A stretch of 64,000 nucleotides of DNA from Yeguia hominis (GTDB lineage Bacteria > Bacillota > Clostridia > Oscillospirales > Acutalibacteraceae), in assembly GCF_014384705.1 (NCBI RefSeq), contig NZ_JACRSN010000007.1:1-64000 (forward strand), read 5' to 3'. Shown piece after piece: positions 1 to 9,382 of this stretch. The translations under genes were made by a program, and so were the position numbers. Numbering within the stretch: the first letter of the stretch is position 1; each line of letters opens with the position of its first letter. The notes beneath the pieces were generated by a model that was given only the letters and a program-made list of their open reading frames with translations, was not told the DNA's origin and searched no databases.

Positions 1-776
1 GTGGCGTCCCTGGCCTGCCAGTCTAGGCGGCCGTACAGTCATCCGAATCAGCACACGGAGGCCGAACGGAAGCTCATCCGCGACATGCGCCGCAGGAACC
101 CGACCCTGGGCATGATCGAACTTTGGCACCGCCTGCGGCAGCGCGGCTATACACGCTGTCCGGAAAGTCTGTTCCGTGTCATGCGAAAAATGGGCCTGTT
201 TCCCGCCGAAAAGCCCAAAAAGACATACAAGCCCAAGCCGTATGAGCAGATGACCTATCCCGGTGAGCGCGTTCAGGTCGGCGTGAAGGTCGTTCCGCGC
301 AGCTGTATCGCAGATCCGAACCTTCGGCTGTTCCAGTACACCGCCATTGACGAGTTCACGCGCCTGCATTTCCTCGCAGCCTATCCGGAGCAGTCTACCT
401 ATTCCTCGGCGGATTTCCTGCGCAGACTGAAAGTGTGGTATATGCGCGCCGCGGCATCAAGGTGGAGTGTGTCCAGACAGACAACGGCTTTGAGTTTACG
501 AACCGCTTTTCTGGCAGTAATCGCGACTTACCGACGCTGTTTGAAAAGACTGCTGCTGAGCTGGGCGTTCGCCACAAGCGCATTCGCCCGTATACCCCGC
601 GCCACAACGGCAAGGTCGAGCGCAGCCACCGCGAGGATCAGAAACGTTTTTACTCCTGCCACGCTTTCTATTCTCTGGATGATTTCGCAAAGCAGCTTGC
701 CGTTCACAATCGTCGCTCTAACAACTTACCCATAAGACCCCTCCGCTGGCTCTCTCCCTCCGAGTTCGCTGTCTAA
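1..776 (+). pseudogene. Broken DDE transposase (rve-type, IS3/IS481-like), 5' end outside the window
   Basis: Seen: the frame is already open at the first base, so the N-terminal helix-turn-helix part lies outside the window. The first catalytic Asp region (AIDEFTR) is in frame 1. The second Asp (QTDNGFEFT) and the Glu (HNGKVERSH) are in frame 3. The frames part at about 439-443, where TATAT appears to hold a duplicated dinucleotide. Removing two bases there gives WYARRGIK and joins the two halves. Family knowledge: this is the D-D-E integrase core of cut-and-paste insertion sequences. Inference: a dead copy. I could not find the terminal inverted repeats, so the exact element boundary is unknown. 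Confidence 0.85.
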
Positions 777-841
777 TTTGTTTGACAAATCTACATATTC
801 CGCAAAAGCGCCGGGAAAAGGTCCCGGACAGAAATGCAGCC

Positions 842-2269
842 TTAAATGGAAACGCGCTTTTCCGCACCGTGACCGCCGAAAATATGCCATTCTCCTTCTG
901 ACAGGAGCGTATACAGAAATCGCCGTTCTTCGGCGCAGAGTTTTGGGTCGGTGTCGACAGAGGTCATCAAAATCGGTGCATAGCGGTTATACTGTGCCTG
1001 CGCAGGCGTCATGTCTTTGATATTGATCAAAATATCACCGCTGAAAACAAGATGATGGATTTCGTCAATCAATACGGTTTCGCCCTTCAGATGGCCGCCT
1101 TTTCCTTCGTAGATTTTGAAAAAAAGGTCGCCAAATGAAAAGGTGCCGGTGCAGGAAAGCGGTGCTCTGAAATCCGAATCACCGCCGATGGGTTCAATCC
1201 GGTCGCTCGGTGTGGCACGATACATCGTCAGTTCCTTGCAGATGGTGATGTAAGGTTTGTGAAGGTCATTTTGTTCCCGGAATCCATCCTGGTGTTCGAA
1301 TTCCAGCCGCAGGCATTCCGCGCTCCGTTTTGACGCATAGACTTTATCAAAATTCGGAGCAAGACCGCAGTGATCCACATCGGCGTGGGTCAGGAAGAGC
1401 TTCTTTTCAGTGGTATCAAAGTCGGGAATCAGCTTTCTGAAAATTTCGTACATTTCCTGCGCATAACAGGCGTAGCCCGAATCGACAAAGAGGTATTCGT
1501 TTCCGCTTTTGATGATCGCCGTATTACTTCCGCATGGAGGTTCAAGGAGGGTGATTTCTGTTTTCTCGGTGATGCGGGTTTTCGAGATTCTCGGCGAAAA
1601 ATGGCTTCCCTTTGCCTGCGCAAGAAGCCCCGTAAATCGGCTGATACTGTCGAAGGTGTAGTAGGGGGAAACACCGGATTCGTCCAGCCGCTGCATCGCG
1701 AGATTGACATTGATCAGCAGCGTTTCCTCGCTTTGCTTTGGAAGCTTCATCAGACTGGAAAGTTCCGAGACAAAATTGTTGTAAAAAATACTGTTGTCAT
1801 AGACTTTATCGGCGCGGTTGTATTCGATTGCACGGACCTCGCAAAGCGTCCGGGCTTTCTCGATAAACCGACTGATTGCTTCGGCATCGTCGGTAATCAG
1901 ACCCATTTTAAAAAGCTGGTACGCGGTGCCGTTTTCCTGAGAACTGATATAGGAAATATTCAGATGAAACGAAGCGATCAATTCCAGAAGCGGGGTCACG
2001 CTGCCCGGAATGTCCCGCAACCGAAACTCAAGGAGAATGACGCTCTTTTCATCAGAGCCGTTTTGCAGGTAACCGATTTTTTCCAAAAGAGTTTGGGCTT
2101 TTGCAAGCTGCTCCTTGGAGCCCTCTGCGTCAATAAACAGGCAGTGGGAGTCAACCGCTTTGTTGTAACTGACGCGGGTAATGTTGACGCCGAGATCCGA
2201 AAAACACCGGCTGGCTTTTAAAAATGCGCCAATATGGTTTGGCATCACCGTAACAAAGGTTCGTTTCAT
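842..2269 (-). CDS. ACT domain plus metallo-beta-lactamase-fold hydrolase
   Basis: About 475 residues. Residues 1-150 look like one or two ACT modules (starts MKRTFVTVMPNHIGAF; a second begins near SVILLEFRLRDIPGS). Residues about 215-475 are a metallo-beta-lactamase fold with the metal motif THADVDH, a downstream FSGD and a late GGHG. ACT domains bind amino acids and this fold usually hydrolyses esters or oxidises with a di-iron centre, but no substrate can be named. The ATG is chosen because GAGG sits 8 bases upstream; a longer open frame upstream lacks ACT similarity. The gene stands alone, with a 400-bp gap before the next gene on its strand. Confidence 0.8.
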   Translation of the reverse strand: MKRTFVTVMPNHIGAFLKASRCFSDLGVNITRVSYNKAVDSHCLFIDAEGSKEQLAKAQTLLEKIGYLQNGSDEKSVILLEFRLRDIPGSVTPLLELIASFHLNISYISSQENGTAYQLFKMGLITDDAEAISRFIEKARTLCEVRAIEYNRADKVYDNSIFYNNFVSELSSLMKLPKQSEETLLINVNLAMQRLDESGVSPYYTFDSISRFTGLLAQAKGSHFSPRISKTRITEKTEITLLEPPCGSNTAIIKSGNEYLFVDSGYACYAQEMYEIFRKLIPDFDTTEKKLFLTHADVDHCGLAPNFDKVYASKRSAECLRLEFEHQDGFREQNDLHKPYITICKELTMYRATPSDRIEPIGGDSDFRAPLSCTGTFSFGDLFFKIYEGKGGHLKGETVLIDEIHHLVFSGDILINIKDMTPAQAQYNRYAPILMTSVDTDPKLCAEERRFLYTLLSEGEWHIFGGHGAEKRVSI

Positions 2270-2669
2270 AGAGTTTTCCTCAGATAAAAAAATTTTTGTG
2301 TGCAGAACATGACGGATGTGGACGAAGTGACCCTTTCGCAAAAAAAGGCTCCAAATGTCGGAATATCTCTGCTTTGCGCAAACAGGAAGGAAAACGACGT
2401 GGCGCCGATTTACAAAAGCTGCCATACAGGACTTGAGCGGGCAGCGGAGCCTTTGCCTTAGGGTGCCCTGGAAGGCGCCTTTCTTCCTGGATGCTTTTAT
2501 CATACATCCTGAAAAGCCGGTTCGCAAGAGTGGTGCTGTAAGGTGTGCGGTGTTTTTGTGCGGCAAAATGTTTGGTACACAAAAACACCGCCGCGCATTC
2601 CGGGCTCAAAGGAACACGCAGCGGGAATTCTTGTTTGTTATGGATTGACGGATCATATCAGAATTCGGC
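2270..2669. other. Non-coding gap of 400 bp with a strong inverted repeat
   Basis: No convincing gene: the open frames here lack ribosome sites and resemble nothing. It holds the 5' region of the ACT/metallo-hydrolase gene, a perfect 14-bp inverted repeat (separate entry) and a weaker hairpin GGTGCC/GGCGCC near 2462-2479. No tRNA-like or riboswitch-like sequence was recognised. Confidence 0.5.
2547..2591. repeat. Perfect 14-bp inverted repeat, 17-base loop
   Basis: Left arm GCGGTGTTTTTGTG pairs exactly with CACAAAAACACCGC. Neither side is followed by a T tract, so it is not a standard intrinsic terminator. It lies between two genes transcribed leftward. Confidence 0.8.
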
Positions 2670-4004
2670 TTAGTAGTGGAAGTGTTTCCTTTTTACAATC
2701 AGGAAAACCGTGCCGAGTATGACGGCCATAAATTCTGCCACGACAATGGAAATCCAAACACCGTTGATGCCCAGAAGTTTCGGCAGAAGCAAAACGGCGG
2801 CGCTCTGAAATACCAGGGTGCGCAGGAAGGAAATAATCGCAGAGGTAACGCCGTCGTTCAGCGCAGTGAAGAAGCCGGAAGCAAAGATTGCAAATCCCAT
2901 AAACGCAAAAGATAATGCGAAAATTCGGAATCCGGCGACCGTCAGCTCCATCAGTTCTGCGTCATATCCGACGAAGATTTTGGCGAGCGGAACAGCTAGT
3001 AGTTCGGCCAGTACGATCATGCCGGCGCCGAACAGGCCGATCAAAATCAGGCTTTTGCGGAGCAGACCTTTGAGTTCGGTGTGGTTTTGCGCGCCGTCGT
3101 GATACCCGATAATCGGCGCAGTTCCAATAGAATATCCGATAAAGGCGGCTGCGAAAATGAAGCTTACGTACATCATGACGCCGTAAGCGGCGACGCCGTT
3201 TTCTCCAGCATATGCCAAAAGCTGAATGTTATAAAGCATGCCGACGAGACTCATGGATACATTGCTCATGAATTCAGAAGACCCGTTGGTGCAGGCTTTA
3301 AAAATGGCTTTTCCATCCATTCTGGCTTTTCTGAGCCGGAGAAGGCTGCTGTTTTTTCGAAGAAAGTAGAACAGGGGAAATCCGCCGCCGACAACCTGGC
3401 TTGCGGCAGTGGCGATGGCGGCGCCGGCAAGCTTCCATTCCTCCGGAAGCAGAATAACCAGAACCGCGTCCAAAATCATATTGGTAACGCCGGCTGCAAT
3501 CGTTGCGATAAGTCCCAAGTGCGGTTTTTCTGCGGTTACAAAAAAGCTTTGAAAGAGCAGCTGCAAAATATAAAACGGCAGTGCGGCAAGAATGATTCGT
3601 GCATAAACAACGCAATTTTCAAGCAGCGCACCCTCTGCGCCCAGTAAAGAAGCGATCGGACGAATCCACAAAATGCCGAGTACAGCCAATAAAATTCCAA
3701 TTCCGGCAGCGACGTAAACAAACAGAGAGAAATATTCGTTTGCCTTTTCTTTGTCCCCTTCCCCGAACTTTTTTGCGACAATCGCAGTGCCGCCGGTTCC
3801 AAACATAAAGCCGACGGTGGCAACAATCATTAAGAACGGCATAATCAGATTGACCGCCGCAAAAGGTGTTTTTCCGGCAAAATTTGAGACGAAAAATCCA
3901 TCTACAACGCCGTAGATCGATGTAAAAATCATCATGGCGATGGAGGGAAAAGTAAATTTGATCAGTTTTCGGTAGCTGAAGTGATCGGAGAGTTGAATGC
4001 GCAT
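2670..4004 (-). CDS. MATE-family multidrug efflux transporter (1 of 3)
   Basis: 444 residues with about 12 hydrophobic segments and the MATE start pattern (FSYRKLIKFTFPSIAMMIFTSIYGVVDGFFVSN, beginning near residue 9). Members export cationic or polyaromatic compounds with sodium or proton antiport. The start has GGGAGG 5 bases upstream and lies inside the 3' end of the kinase-like gene (43-bp overlap), so the two are translationally linked. It is the last gene of a marR-kinase-MATE operon, which suggests that the MarR protein controls efflux. Confidence 0.92.
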   Translation of the reverse strand: MRIQLSDHFSYRKLIKFTFPSIAMMIFTSIYGVVDGFFVSNFAGKTPFAAVNLIMPFLMIVATVGFMFGTGGTAIVAKKFGEGDKEKANEYFSLFVYVAAGIGILLAVLGILWIRPIASLLGAEGALLENCVVYARIILAALPFYILQLLFQSFFVTAEKPHLGLIATIAAGVTNMILDAVLVILLPEEWKLAGAAIATAASQVVGGGFPLFYFLRKNSSLLRLRKARMDGKAIFKACTNGSSEFMSNVSMSLVGMLYNIQLLAYAGENGVAAYGVMMYVSFIFAAAFIGYSIGTAPIIGYHDGAQNHTELKGLLRKSLILIGLFGAGMIVLAELLAVPLAKIFVGYDAELMELTVAGFRIFALSFAFMGFAIFASGFFTALNDGVTSAIISFLRTLVFQSAAVLLLPKLLGINGVWISIVVAEFMAVILGTVFLIVKRKHFHY

Positions 4005-4621
4005 ACTGTCCTCCCAAACCAGCAGTTTGCAAACTGGGCAACTGCCGGTATGATATCTTTGATATTCCAGTTACTGGTGTTGATGGTGATGTGATATGCA
4101 TCGCGCTGACCCCATGGGGAGCCGGAAAGAATGGCTCTGGTTTGCGCGCGCATTTTGTCAATTTGCCGCATCTTATGGATCAGTTCTCGTTCGGTCAGCT
4201 TTTCCTCTGCAGAAGCGCGTTCCAGACAGCGCTTGATCTTTGCTTCCGGTTCTGCACAGACAAAAAGATTGAACGGATGTTCCTGCTGCAAAATAACATC
4301 AGCGTTTCTGCCGATAATGACGCAGTCTTTGCCCATAGCCGCAATTTTTTCGATGGCTTCTTTCTGTTTGAGCAAAAGTTCTACCCGGCTCGATTGCAGA
4401 TATCCGGTGGAACCGATGGTTCCGTGAAAAGTAAGGGGGAATGCCTGCCATCCGTGGTCGCTCAGCTGATCTTCCACATAATGCTGATCCAGACCGCTGT
4501 TTTGGGCAACAGCGGTCAGAATTTCGCTGTCATAATAATCAAATTTCAAATAATCGGCGAGACGCTTCCCGAGTTCACGTCCGCCGGAGCCGAATTCCCG
4601 GCTTACGGTAATGATTTTCAT
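3962..4621 (-). CDS. Cytidylate kinase-like family protein
   Basis: 219 residues. The P-loop-like segment is SREFGSGGRELGKRLA near the N-terminus, followed by DYYDSEIL and the helical LID-type region with RASAEEKLTERELI; this matches the cytidylate kinase-like family (AAA_33 type) rather than true Cmk. The substrate is unknown. Ten bases separate it from marR and its last 43 bases overlap the MATE gene, so all three form one operon. The ATG has an AGGAGG 4-5 bases upstream. Confidence 0.82.
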   Translation of the reverse strand: MKIITVSREFGSGGRELGKRLADYLKFDYYDSEILTAVAQNSGLDQHYVEDQLSDHGWQAFPLTFHGTIGSTGYLQSSRVELLLKQKEAIEKIAAMGKDCVIIGRNADVILQQEHPFNLFVCAEPEAKIKRCLERASAEEKLTERELIHKMRQIDKMRAQTRAILSGSPWGQRDAYHITINTSNWNIKDIIPAVAQFANCWFGRTVCAFNSPITSATEN

Positions 4622-4631
4622 AGTTCCTCCT

Positions 4632-5069
4632 TTATAGCTGTTCGATCTGCCGGCGAAGGCAGTCGTGATATTTTTTCATGAGATGGATATAGCTGCTGAT
4701 TTCATCTTCAGACCATGTATCGAAGGCCTGGATTTCCGCCTGGTAAATTTTTGCGGCGGTTTTCTGAACAAACGCATTGCCCTTTTCCGTCAGAATAATC
4801 TTTTTTGTCCGGCCGATATGCTGTTCCAAATGAAGAATTCCGGCAGCCTCCAAAGAACGGATGGCGGAGTTAATGGTCTGTTTTCGGACACCGCTTTTTT
4901 TGTAAATGTCGCGAAGTAAACAGCCGTCTCCGATATCGTAGATTGTATAGAGTACGCGGGAAACGCTGTCGGTGATGCCGAGCTTGAGGGATGCCTGATG
5001 ATAGATTGCGTCCATTTCCGAGGCAAGATAGTTAATTTGATGCACGCTGTTTTTTCGCGTCTGATCCAT
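4632..5069 (-). CDS. MarR-family transcriptional regulator
   Basis: 145 residues with the winged-helix core at about residues 35-105 (LGITDSVSRVLYTI, then the recognition region KKSGVRKQTINSAIRSLE and the wing GRTKKIILTEKG). MarR proteins are dimeric repressors released by small ligands. GGAGG lies 6 bases before the ATG; a longer frame upstream has no ribosome site. It is first in the operon with the kinase-like protein and MATE exporter, and its own promoter carries an inverted repeat over the start point, so autoregulation is likely. Confidence 0.88.
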   Translation of the reverse strand: MDQTRKNSVHQINYLASEMDAIYHQASLKLGITDSVSRVLYTIYDIGDGCLLRDIYKKSGVRKQTINSAIRSLEAAGILHLEQHIGRTKKIILTEKGNAFVQKTAAKIYQAEIQAFDTWSEDEISSYIHLMKKYHDCLRRQIEQL

Positions 5070-5081
5070 TTCATTCCTCCA

Positions 5082-5132
5082 AAGTACGAAATCATACTTG
5101 CGTATTATAGGATGATTTTGCGCGATTGTCAA
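5082..5132 (-). promoter_or_regulatory. marR operon promoter with probable MarR operator
   Basis: On the minus strand: TTGACA (5127-5132), 17-base spacer, TATAAT (5104-5109), both perfect. Just downstream, at 5082-5099, is the inverted repeat AAGTA-N8-TACTT covering the expected start of transcription. Promoter seen; operator role inferred. Confidence 0.85.
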
Positions 5133-5155
5133 CGAGGTTTGCAATTTTTTCAGAA

Positions 5156-5185
5156 AAACCCCGCAGGAAAACGCCTGCGGGGTTT
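5156..5185. terminator. Intrinsic terminator between rlmD-like gene and marR
   Basis: A 12-bp perfect stem (AAACCCCGCAGG with its complement) and 6-base loop, with short T-rich flanks. It lies upstream of marR and downstream of the methyltransferase stop. Confidence 0.65.
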
Positions 5186-5232
5186 GGATAGAGACAGCTT
5201 GTTTTTTAGGAAAGAAAGGCATTTGAGAGGTA

Positions 5233-6402
5233 TTATGTGGAAAAACCATCCGCTTTCGACAGCAATACGACGCACTCGACATGATGTGTGAACGGAAACA
5301 TATCCACCGGCTGGATGGCCGTTACGCGGTACGGATCCTTTGCCAGAACGGCGAGGTCACGCGCAAGGGTTTCGGGATTGCAGGAAATATAGACGATCCG
5401 GTTCGGCAGAAGCGTTCGCAGCGCATTTAGAAATGCGTTGCTGCTGCCGGCACGGGGTGGGTCTAGAAATACGACGTCGGCCCGTTCTCCGGCTTCGGCC
5501 ATTGCACAGAGAAATTCTCCGGCGTCTCCCGGATAAAATCGGGCGTTGCGGATATTCATGCGCCTTGCGTTGGAGATGGCATCCCGGACGGCGTCGCGGT
5601 TGAGCTCTACGCCGATGACCGATTTTGCGTGACGGGAGGCGATCAGACCGATCGTCCCGATGCCGCAGTAGGCATCGACAACCGTTTCTTTGCCGGTGAG
5701 TCCGGCGAAGGAGACCGCGGTGCGGTAGAGAACCTCTGTTTGAACGGGATTGATCTGATAAAAAGACTTTGCGGAAATCCGGAAGGTGCAGCCGCAGAGG
5801 GTGTCTTCGATATAACCGGGTCCGTAAAGAATTTTTTCCTGTTCGCCGAGAACGAGACTGGTGTGGCCGGGATTGATGTTCTGCAGAATGGTCGTGATTT
5901 CCGGGTGCGCATTGCGCAGCGCTTTCACAAAGTTGTTTCGCGAAGGAAAAACGGGGGAGGCGGTTACCAGCACGACCATCACTTCACCGCTGGTAAATCC
6001 GCGTTTGACCAGAACGTGACGCAGCAGGCCGTAGCCGCTGTCTTCCTGGTAGGGAAGAATTTTGAACGATGGCAGCATCGAACGGATGGTGACGATAATG
6101 GCGTCCGCGCAGGCGTCTTCAATCATGCAATGATCGATCGGCACAATCCGATGGGAACTGGATTGATAGACGCCGGAAATAATCTGTTTTTTATGATTGA
6201 CGCCGAACGCCGCCTGCACTTTGTTGCGGTAATGAAGTGGATTTTCCATGCCGAGGATGGGCATGGGTTTCCCATATGGACGCAGGAGACGGTCGCAAAG
6301 CCGCTGTTTCCAGAGAAGCTGTTCTGCATAAGGAAGATTTTGCATCTGACAGCCGCCGCATTTGCGGTAATGCGGACAAGCGGGCTGAAAGGTTGTTGCC
6401 AT
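5233..6402 (-). CDS. rlmD: 23S rRNA (uracil-5-)-methyltransferase, RlmD/RlmCD (RumA) family
   Basis: 389 residues. The N-terminal CPHYRKCGGCQMQ gives the four-cysteine iron-sulfur cluster pattern (CX5CX2C plus a later Cys). The SAM-binding motif is VVDAYCGIGTIGL, and the catalytic region is VFLDPPRAG followed by YISCNPETLARDL. It methylates uracil C5 in 23S rRNA; in Firmicutes one enzyme may do two sites, so the symbol is provisional. The ATG is chosen for its AAAGGAT ribosome site; the TRAM domain is missing, as in short members. Confidence 0.88.
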   Translation of the reverse strand: MATTFQPACPHYRKCGGCQMQNLPYAEQLLWKQRLCDRLLRPYGKPMPILGMENPLHYRNKVQAAFGVNHKKQIISGVYQSSSHRIVPIDHCMIEDACADAIIVTIRSMLPSFKILPYQEDSGYGLLRHVLVKRGFTSGEVMVVLVTASPVFPSRNNFVKALRNAHPEITTILQNINPGHTSLVLGEQEKILYGPGYIEDTLCGCTFRISAKSFYQINPVQTEVLYRTAVSFAGLTGKETVVDAYCGIGTIGLIASRHAKSVIGVELNRDAVRDAISNARRMNIRNARFYPGDAGEFLCAMAEAGERADVVFLDPPRAGSSNAFLNALRTLLPNRIVYISCNPETLARDLAVLAKDPYRVTAIQPVDMFPFTHHVECVVLLSKADGFST

Positions 6403-6567
6403 CAGTGATCGATCCTTTCGTTTTGGAAAGTGGAAAAGCAATTTGCTTTATGATACAATGATACAATAAATAAAATGCAAAGTTTTTTGAGTGTGCCTCT
6501 GCAAACGAACCGATAGACCAGACTGCTTTTTTCAGGTGTTGCGCACAGACGAAAAGGGAGGGAATAT

Positions 6568-7854
6568 ATGGAAGTTTTTTGGAATATGGCGCTTTCCATA
6601 CTCATCCTGGGCTTTGGCGGTGTGCTGATAGTTCGCGTCCTGACCGAGAGCGGCCTATCCATCCGAAAGACGGCAGAACATGCAGTTTCGGCAGGTGCGC
6701 TCAGGGAGATTCCCTCTCGAAAAGAGCTGTGGTGCGTTTTTGGCGCCGCTTTGGCGTTTCGGCTGTTGGTGTTTTTTGCAGCCGGTTTTATTTTGCAAAA
6801 GGCAAACCCGGAGGCCGCCGCGACGCTGTGCGATCCCTGGATTCGGTGGGATGCAAGGCATTATATCGGGCTTTCCCGGCATGGCTATGCCGGCTATCTG
6901 GAGGAAGGCACGCCGCTGTTTCTGGTGTTTTTTCCGCTCTATGTCTGGCTGATGCGCGCGGTCAGTTTTTTGGGGCTTTCTTCGGCGGAAGCGGGGCTTA
7001 TCGTTTCGTTTCTGTGCTTTGCCTTCGGGTGCCGCAGATTTTATGCGCTGGCGTCGGCGGAATATGGAAGAAAAACGGCAAAATGGAGCGTAGTGTTCCT
7101 CTCGGTGTTTCCGTTTTCGTTTTTTTTCGGCGGTGTGATGACGGAAAGCCTGTTCTTTTTGACCACAGTTTTTGCGCTGGATGAGATCCGGCGCCATCGG
7201 TTTTATGCCGCGGGAATTTGGGGCTTTCTTGCTGCTTTGACGCGGATGCAGGGCGTTTTGCTGATCGTTGCCGCAGGCGTGGAGTTGTTTGCTGCGGAAA
7301 AGCCGTTCTCCCGGGAACTCAAAAATGAAAAACCGCAAACGATGCGGTGGAAAATGCTTTTTAAGCAATTGCCCGCAATCCTTTTGCCGCTATTGGGCAC
7401 GGGGGGCTATTGCCTGCTTAATTGGTGGGTGGCGGGAGACGCGCTGGCGTTTTTGAATATGCAGTCCCACTGGAACCAGGGAATGTACCCGACCTCCGGT
7501 ACGCTTTGGTATGTTTTGCAGAATGCGATCCAGACAGCAGGAGAAGCTATTTCAGCGGAAATCTGGTGGCCGCAATTTGTGCTGTTTTTTGCGTTTTTTG
7601 CAATTCTGCTGCTGAGCGTTCGGCGCGGCAGGACGTCGTTTCTGTGCTATGGCTATGGATATCTTCTCACCAGCTATTCGCTTTCCTGGCTGCTCAGCGG
7701 CGGACGGTATCTTTCCTGTGACGTGCCGGTGTTCCTCTTTTTAGGAATGCTGACCCGGAAGCGCCCGGCTGCAGCAATCCTGTTGGCGGCCGGCATGGCG
7801 GCGCTGTTTTCGGGATATCTTTCCGCCTATTTAACCGGCGGAGCCGTCATGTAG
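6568..7854 (+). CDS. PIG-V-like membrane mannosyltransferase
   Basis: 428 residues, many membrane segments. The motif IRWDARHYIGLSRHGYAG near residues 91-108 and the MTESLFF segment match the PIG-V/GT76-like integral membrane glycosyltransferases that use polyprenyl-phosphate sugars on the outer face of the membrane. The exact acceptor is unknown. AGGGAGG precedes the ATG by 7 bases. Its 3' end overlaps the convergent MATE gene by 24 bp. Confidence 0.8.
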   Translation: MEVFWNMALSILILGFGGVLIVRVLTESGLSIRKTAEHAVSAGALREIPSRKELWCVFGAALAFRLLVFFAAGFILQKANPEAAATLCDPWIRWDARHYIGLSRHGYAGYLEEGTPLFLVFFPLYVWLMRAVSFLGLSSAEAGLIVSFLCFAFGCRRFYALASAEYGRKTAKWSVVFLSVFPFSFFFGGVMTESLFFLTTVFALDEIRRHRFYAAGIWGFLAALTRMQGVLLIVAAGVELFAAEKPFSRELKNEKPQTMRWKMLFKQLPAILLPLLGTGGYCLLNWWVAGDALAFLNMQSHWNQGMYPTSGTLWYVLQNAIQTAGEAISAEIWWPQFVLFFAFFAILLLSVRRGRTSFLCYGYGYLLTSYSLSWLLSGGRYLSCDVPVFLFLGMLTRKRPAAAILLAAGMAALFSGYLSAYLTGGAVM

Positions 7855-9213
7855 CGGGCGGGGCGCATCTGTCCGGCCCAAAGTCCGAATTTGCAGATAA
7901 TAGGAGACAATCAGAAGGACTGTCGCACCGGCCCAAGCGGCGGGCTCCGCGTAGAAAATGCCGGTTTCCCCCAGATAGAGCGGAAGCAGCGCGGCACAGA
8001 GCAACCGGAAAAACAATTCCGCAAAACCGGATATCAGCGGAATTACCATGTTGCCGAGCCCCTGCAGGGCAGAACGGTAGACGTGCAAAAGATACAGCAC
8101 GGAGAGCGGGACACACAGCACAGTCAGGTAGGTATATGCGGTTTGCAATACCATATCATATTGCGGTTCTGTTTTAGATACGAAAAGCCCGATGAGACTG
8201 TGCCCGAAAAACAGCGTAACCGCGGAAACAACCAGGGAAGTACAGAAGGCCATCAGACAGGCAACCCGAACCCCGCGCCGAATGCGCGCATACTGGCGTG
8301 CACCGAGATTTTGTCCGACATAGGTGGCGGCGGCAAATCCGAAGGAAACGGCCGCAAGTTCCACTAGGCCGTAAAGCTTGTTGGCTGCGGTGAAGCCAGC
8401 GATGAAGAGATACCCGAACCCGTTGATGATTGACTGGACACCTAATCCGCCGACCGAGATAATGATATTTTGCAGCGCAAGCGGCATGCCGAGGCGGAGC
8501 AGCTTCTTGAGATAGGCGCCGTCTGGTTTCCAACTTTCTGCATCCATTTGCAGAAGGGAAATCCGCCGGACTGCCCGCAGACAGACGCCGGCAGAGCAGC
8601 ACTGTGCGATGACGGTGGCAACCGCCGCGCCTGCAATGCCCCAGTGAAATCCGACAACAAACAGAAAGTCAAGACCGATATTGAGCACAGCAGCAATCAC
8701 CATGGCGTAGAGCGGCGTTTTGCCGTCTCCGAGTGCACGCAGAATGGCGGCAAGAAGGTTGTATGCCATGATGATGACGATGCCGCCGTAACAGATGTGC
8801 AGATACATCGCGGCGTCTGCAAAAATGTTGTCCGGCGTCTGAATCAGCCGCAAGGCAGGACGCAGAGCAAGCTGGCTGATGCCGGAGAGAAGAATCGCGA
8901 TCCCGGCGCAGAGCCAGACCGACATGGTGACGGACTTCCAAAGCCCGGGGATATCATTGGCGCCGAAGCGCTGGGCGATCAAAATGGAAAACCCCTGCGT
9001 CAGACCCTGAATCAGGCTTAAAACAAGCCAGCTGAGCCAATCGACTGCCCCCAGAGCGGCAAGCGCCTCAACACCGACATAGCGTCCGACGACGGCGGTG
9101 TCCACAACGGTATAAAGCTGCTGAAAAATGCTGCCGAGCATCAGCGGCAGTGCGAAGGAGAGAATCAGCCGAACCGGATTTCCGGCGGTCATATCCCGAA
9201 CCCGTTGTTCCAT
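7831..9213 (-). CDS. MATE-family multidrug efflux transporter (2 of 3)
   Basis: 460 residues, about 12 membrane spans. Family hallmarks: PLMLGSIFQQLYTVVDTAVVGRYVG near the start and GFGFAAATYVGQNLGARQ-like text in the second half (AAVSFGFAAATYVGQNLGA). The start is set at MEQRVRDMTAG, with AAAGGACT upstream; earlier in-frame codons lack a ribosome site. It ends inside the 3' end of the mannosyltransferase gene. Confidence 0.92.
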   Translation of the reverse strand: MEQRVRDMTAGNPVRLILSFALPLMLGSIFQQLYTVVDTAVVGRYVGVEALAALGAVDWLSWLVLSLIQGLTQGFSILIAQRFGANDIPGLWKSVTMSVWLCAGIAILLSGISQLALRPALRLIQTPDNIFADAAMYLHICYGGIVIIMAYNLLAAILRALGDGKTPLYAMVIAAVLNIGLDFLFVVGFHWGIAGAAVATVIAQCCSAGVCLRAVRRISLLQMDAESWKPDGAYLKKLLRLGMPLALQNIIISVGGLGVQSIINGFGYLFIAGFTAANKLYGLVELAAVSFGFAAATYVGQNLGARQYARIRRGVRVACLMAFCTSLVVSAVTLFFGHSLIGLFVSKTEPQYDMVLQTAYTYLTVLCVPLSVLYLLHVYRSALQGLGNMVIPLISGFAELFFRLLCAALLPLYLGETGIFYAEPAAWAGATVLLIVSYYLQIRTLGRTDAPRPLHDGSAG

Positions 9214-9382
9214 AGACGCAGTCCTTTCGTATTCCAAAATCGGAAAGCCTTTAAAAAGCTTTTTCGTCAAATGCAAAGTCCGGCGGTTTGCAGCTGGAAG
9301 TCAATTCGCCGGAGAGGTGCTTTCTGGCGCCCAAAGTCCTTGCGCACCGATTCAGAGGAAATCGCTGTCCGCTTGCAATTCT

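Noticed and set aside
2280..2609. 109-codon minus-strand frame in the 2.3-2.6 kb gap
   Set aside because: It spans the perfect inverted repeat, lacks a ribosome site, and overlaps the leader of the ACT/metallo-hydrolase gene.
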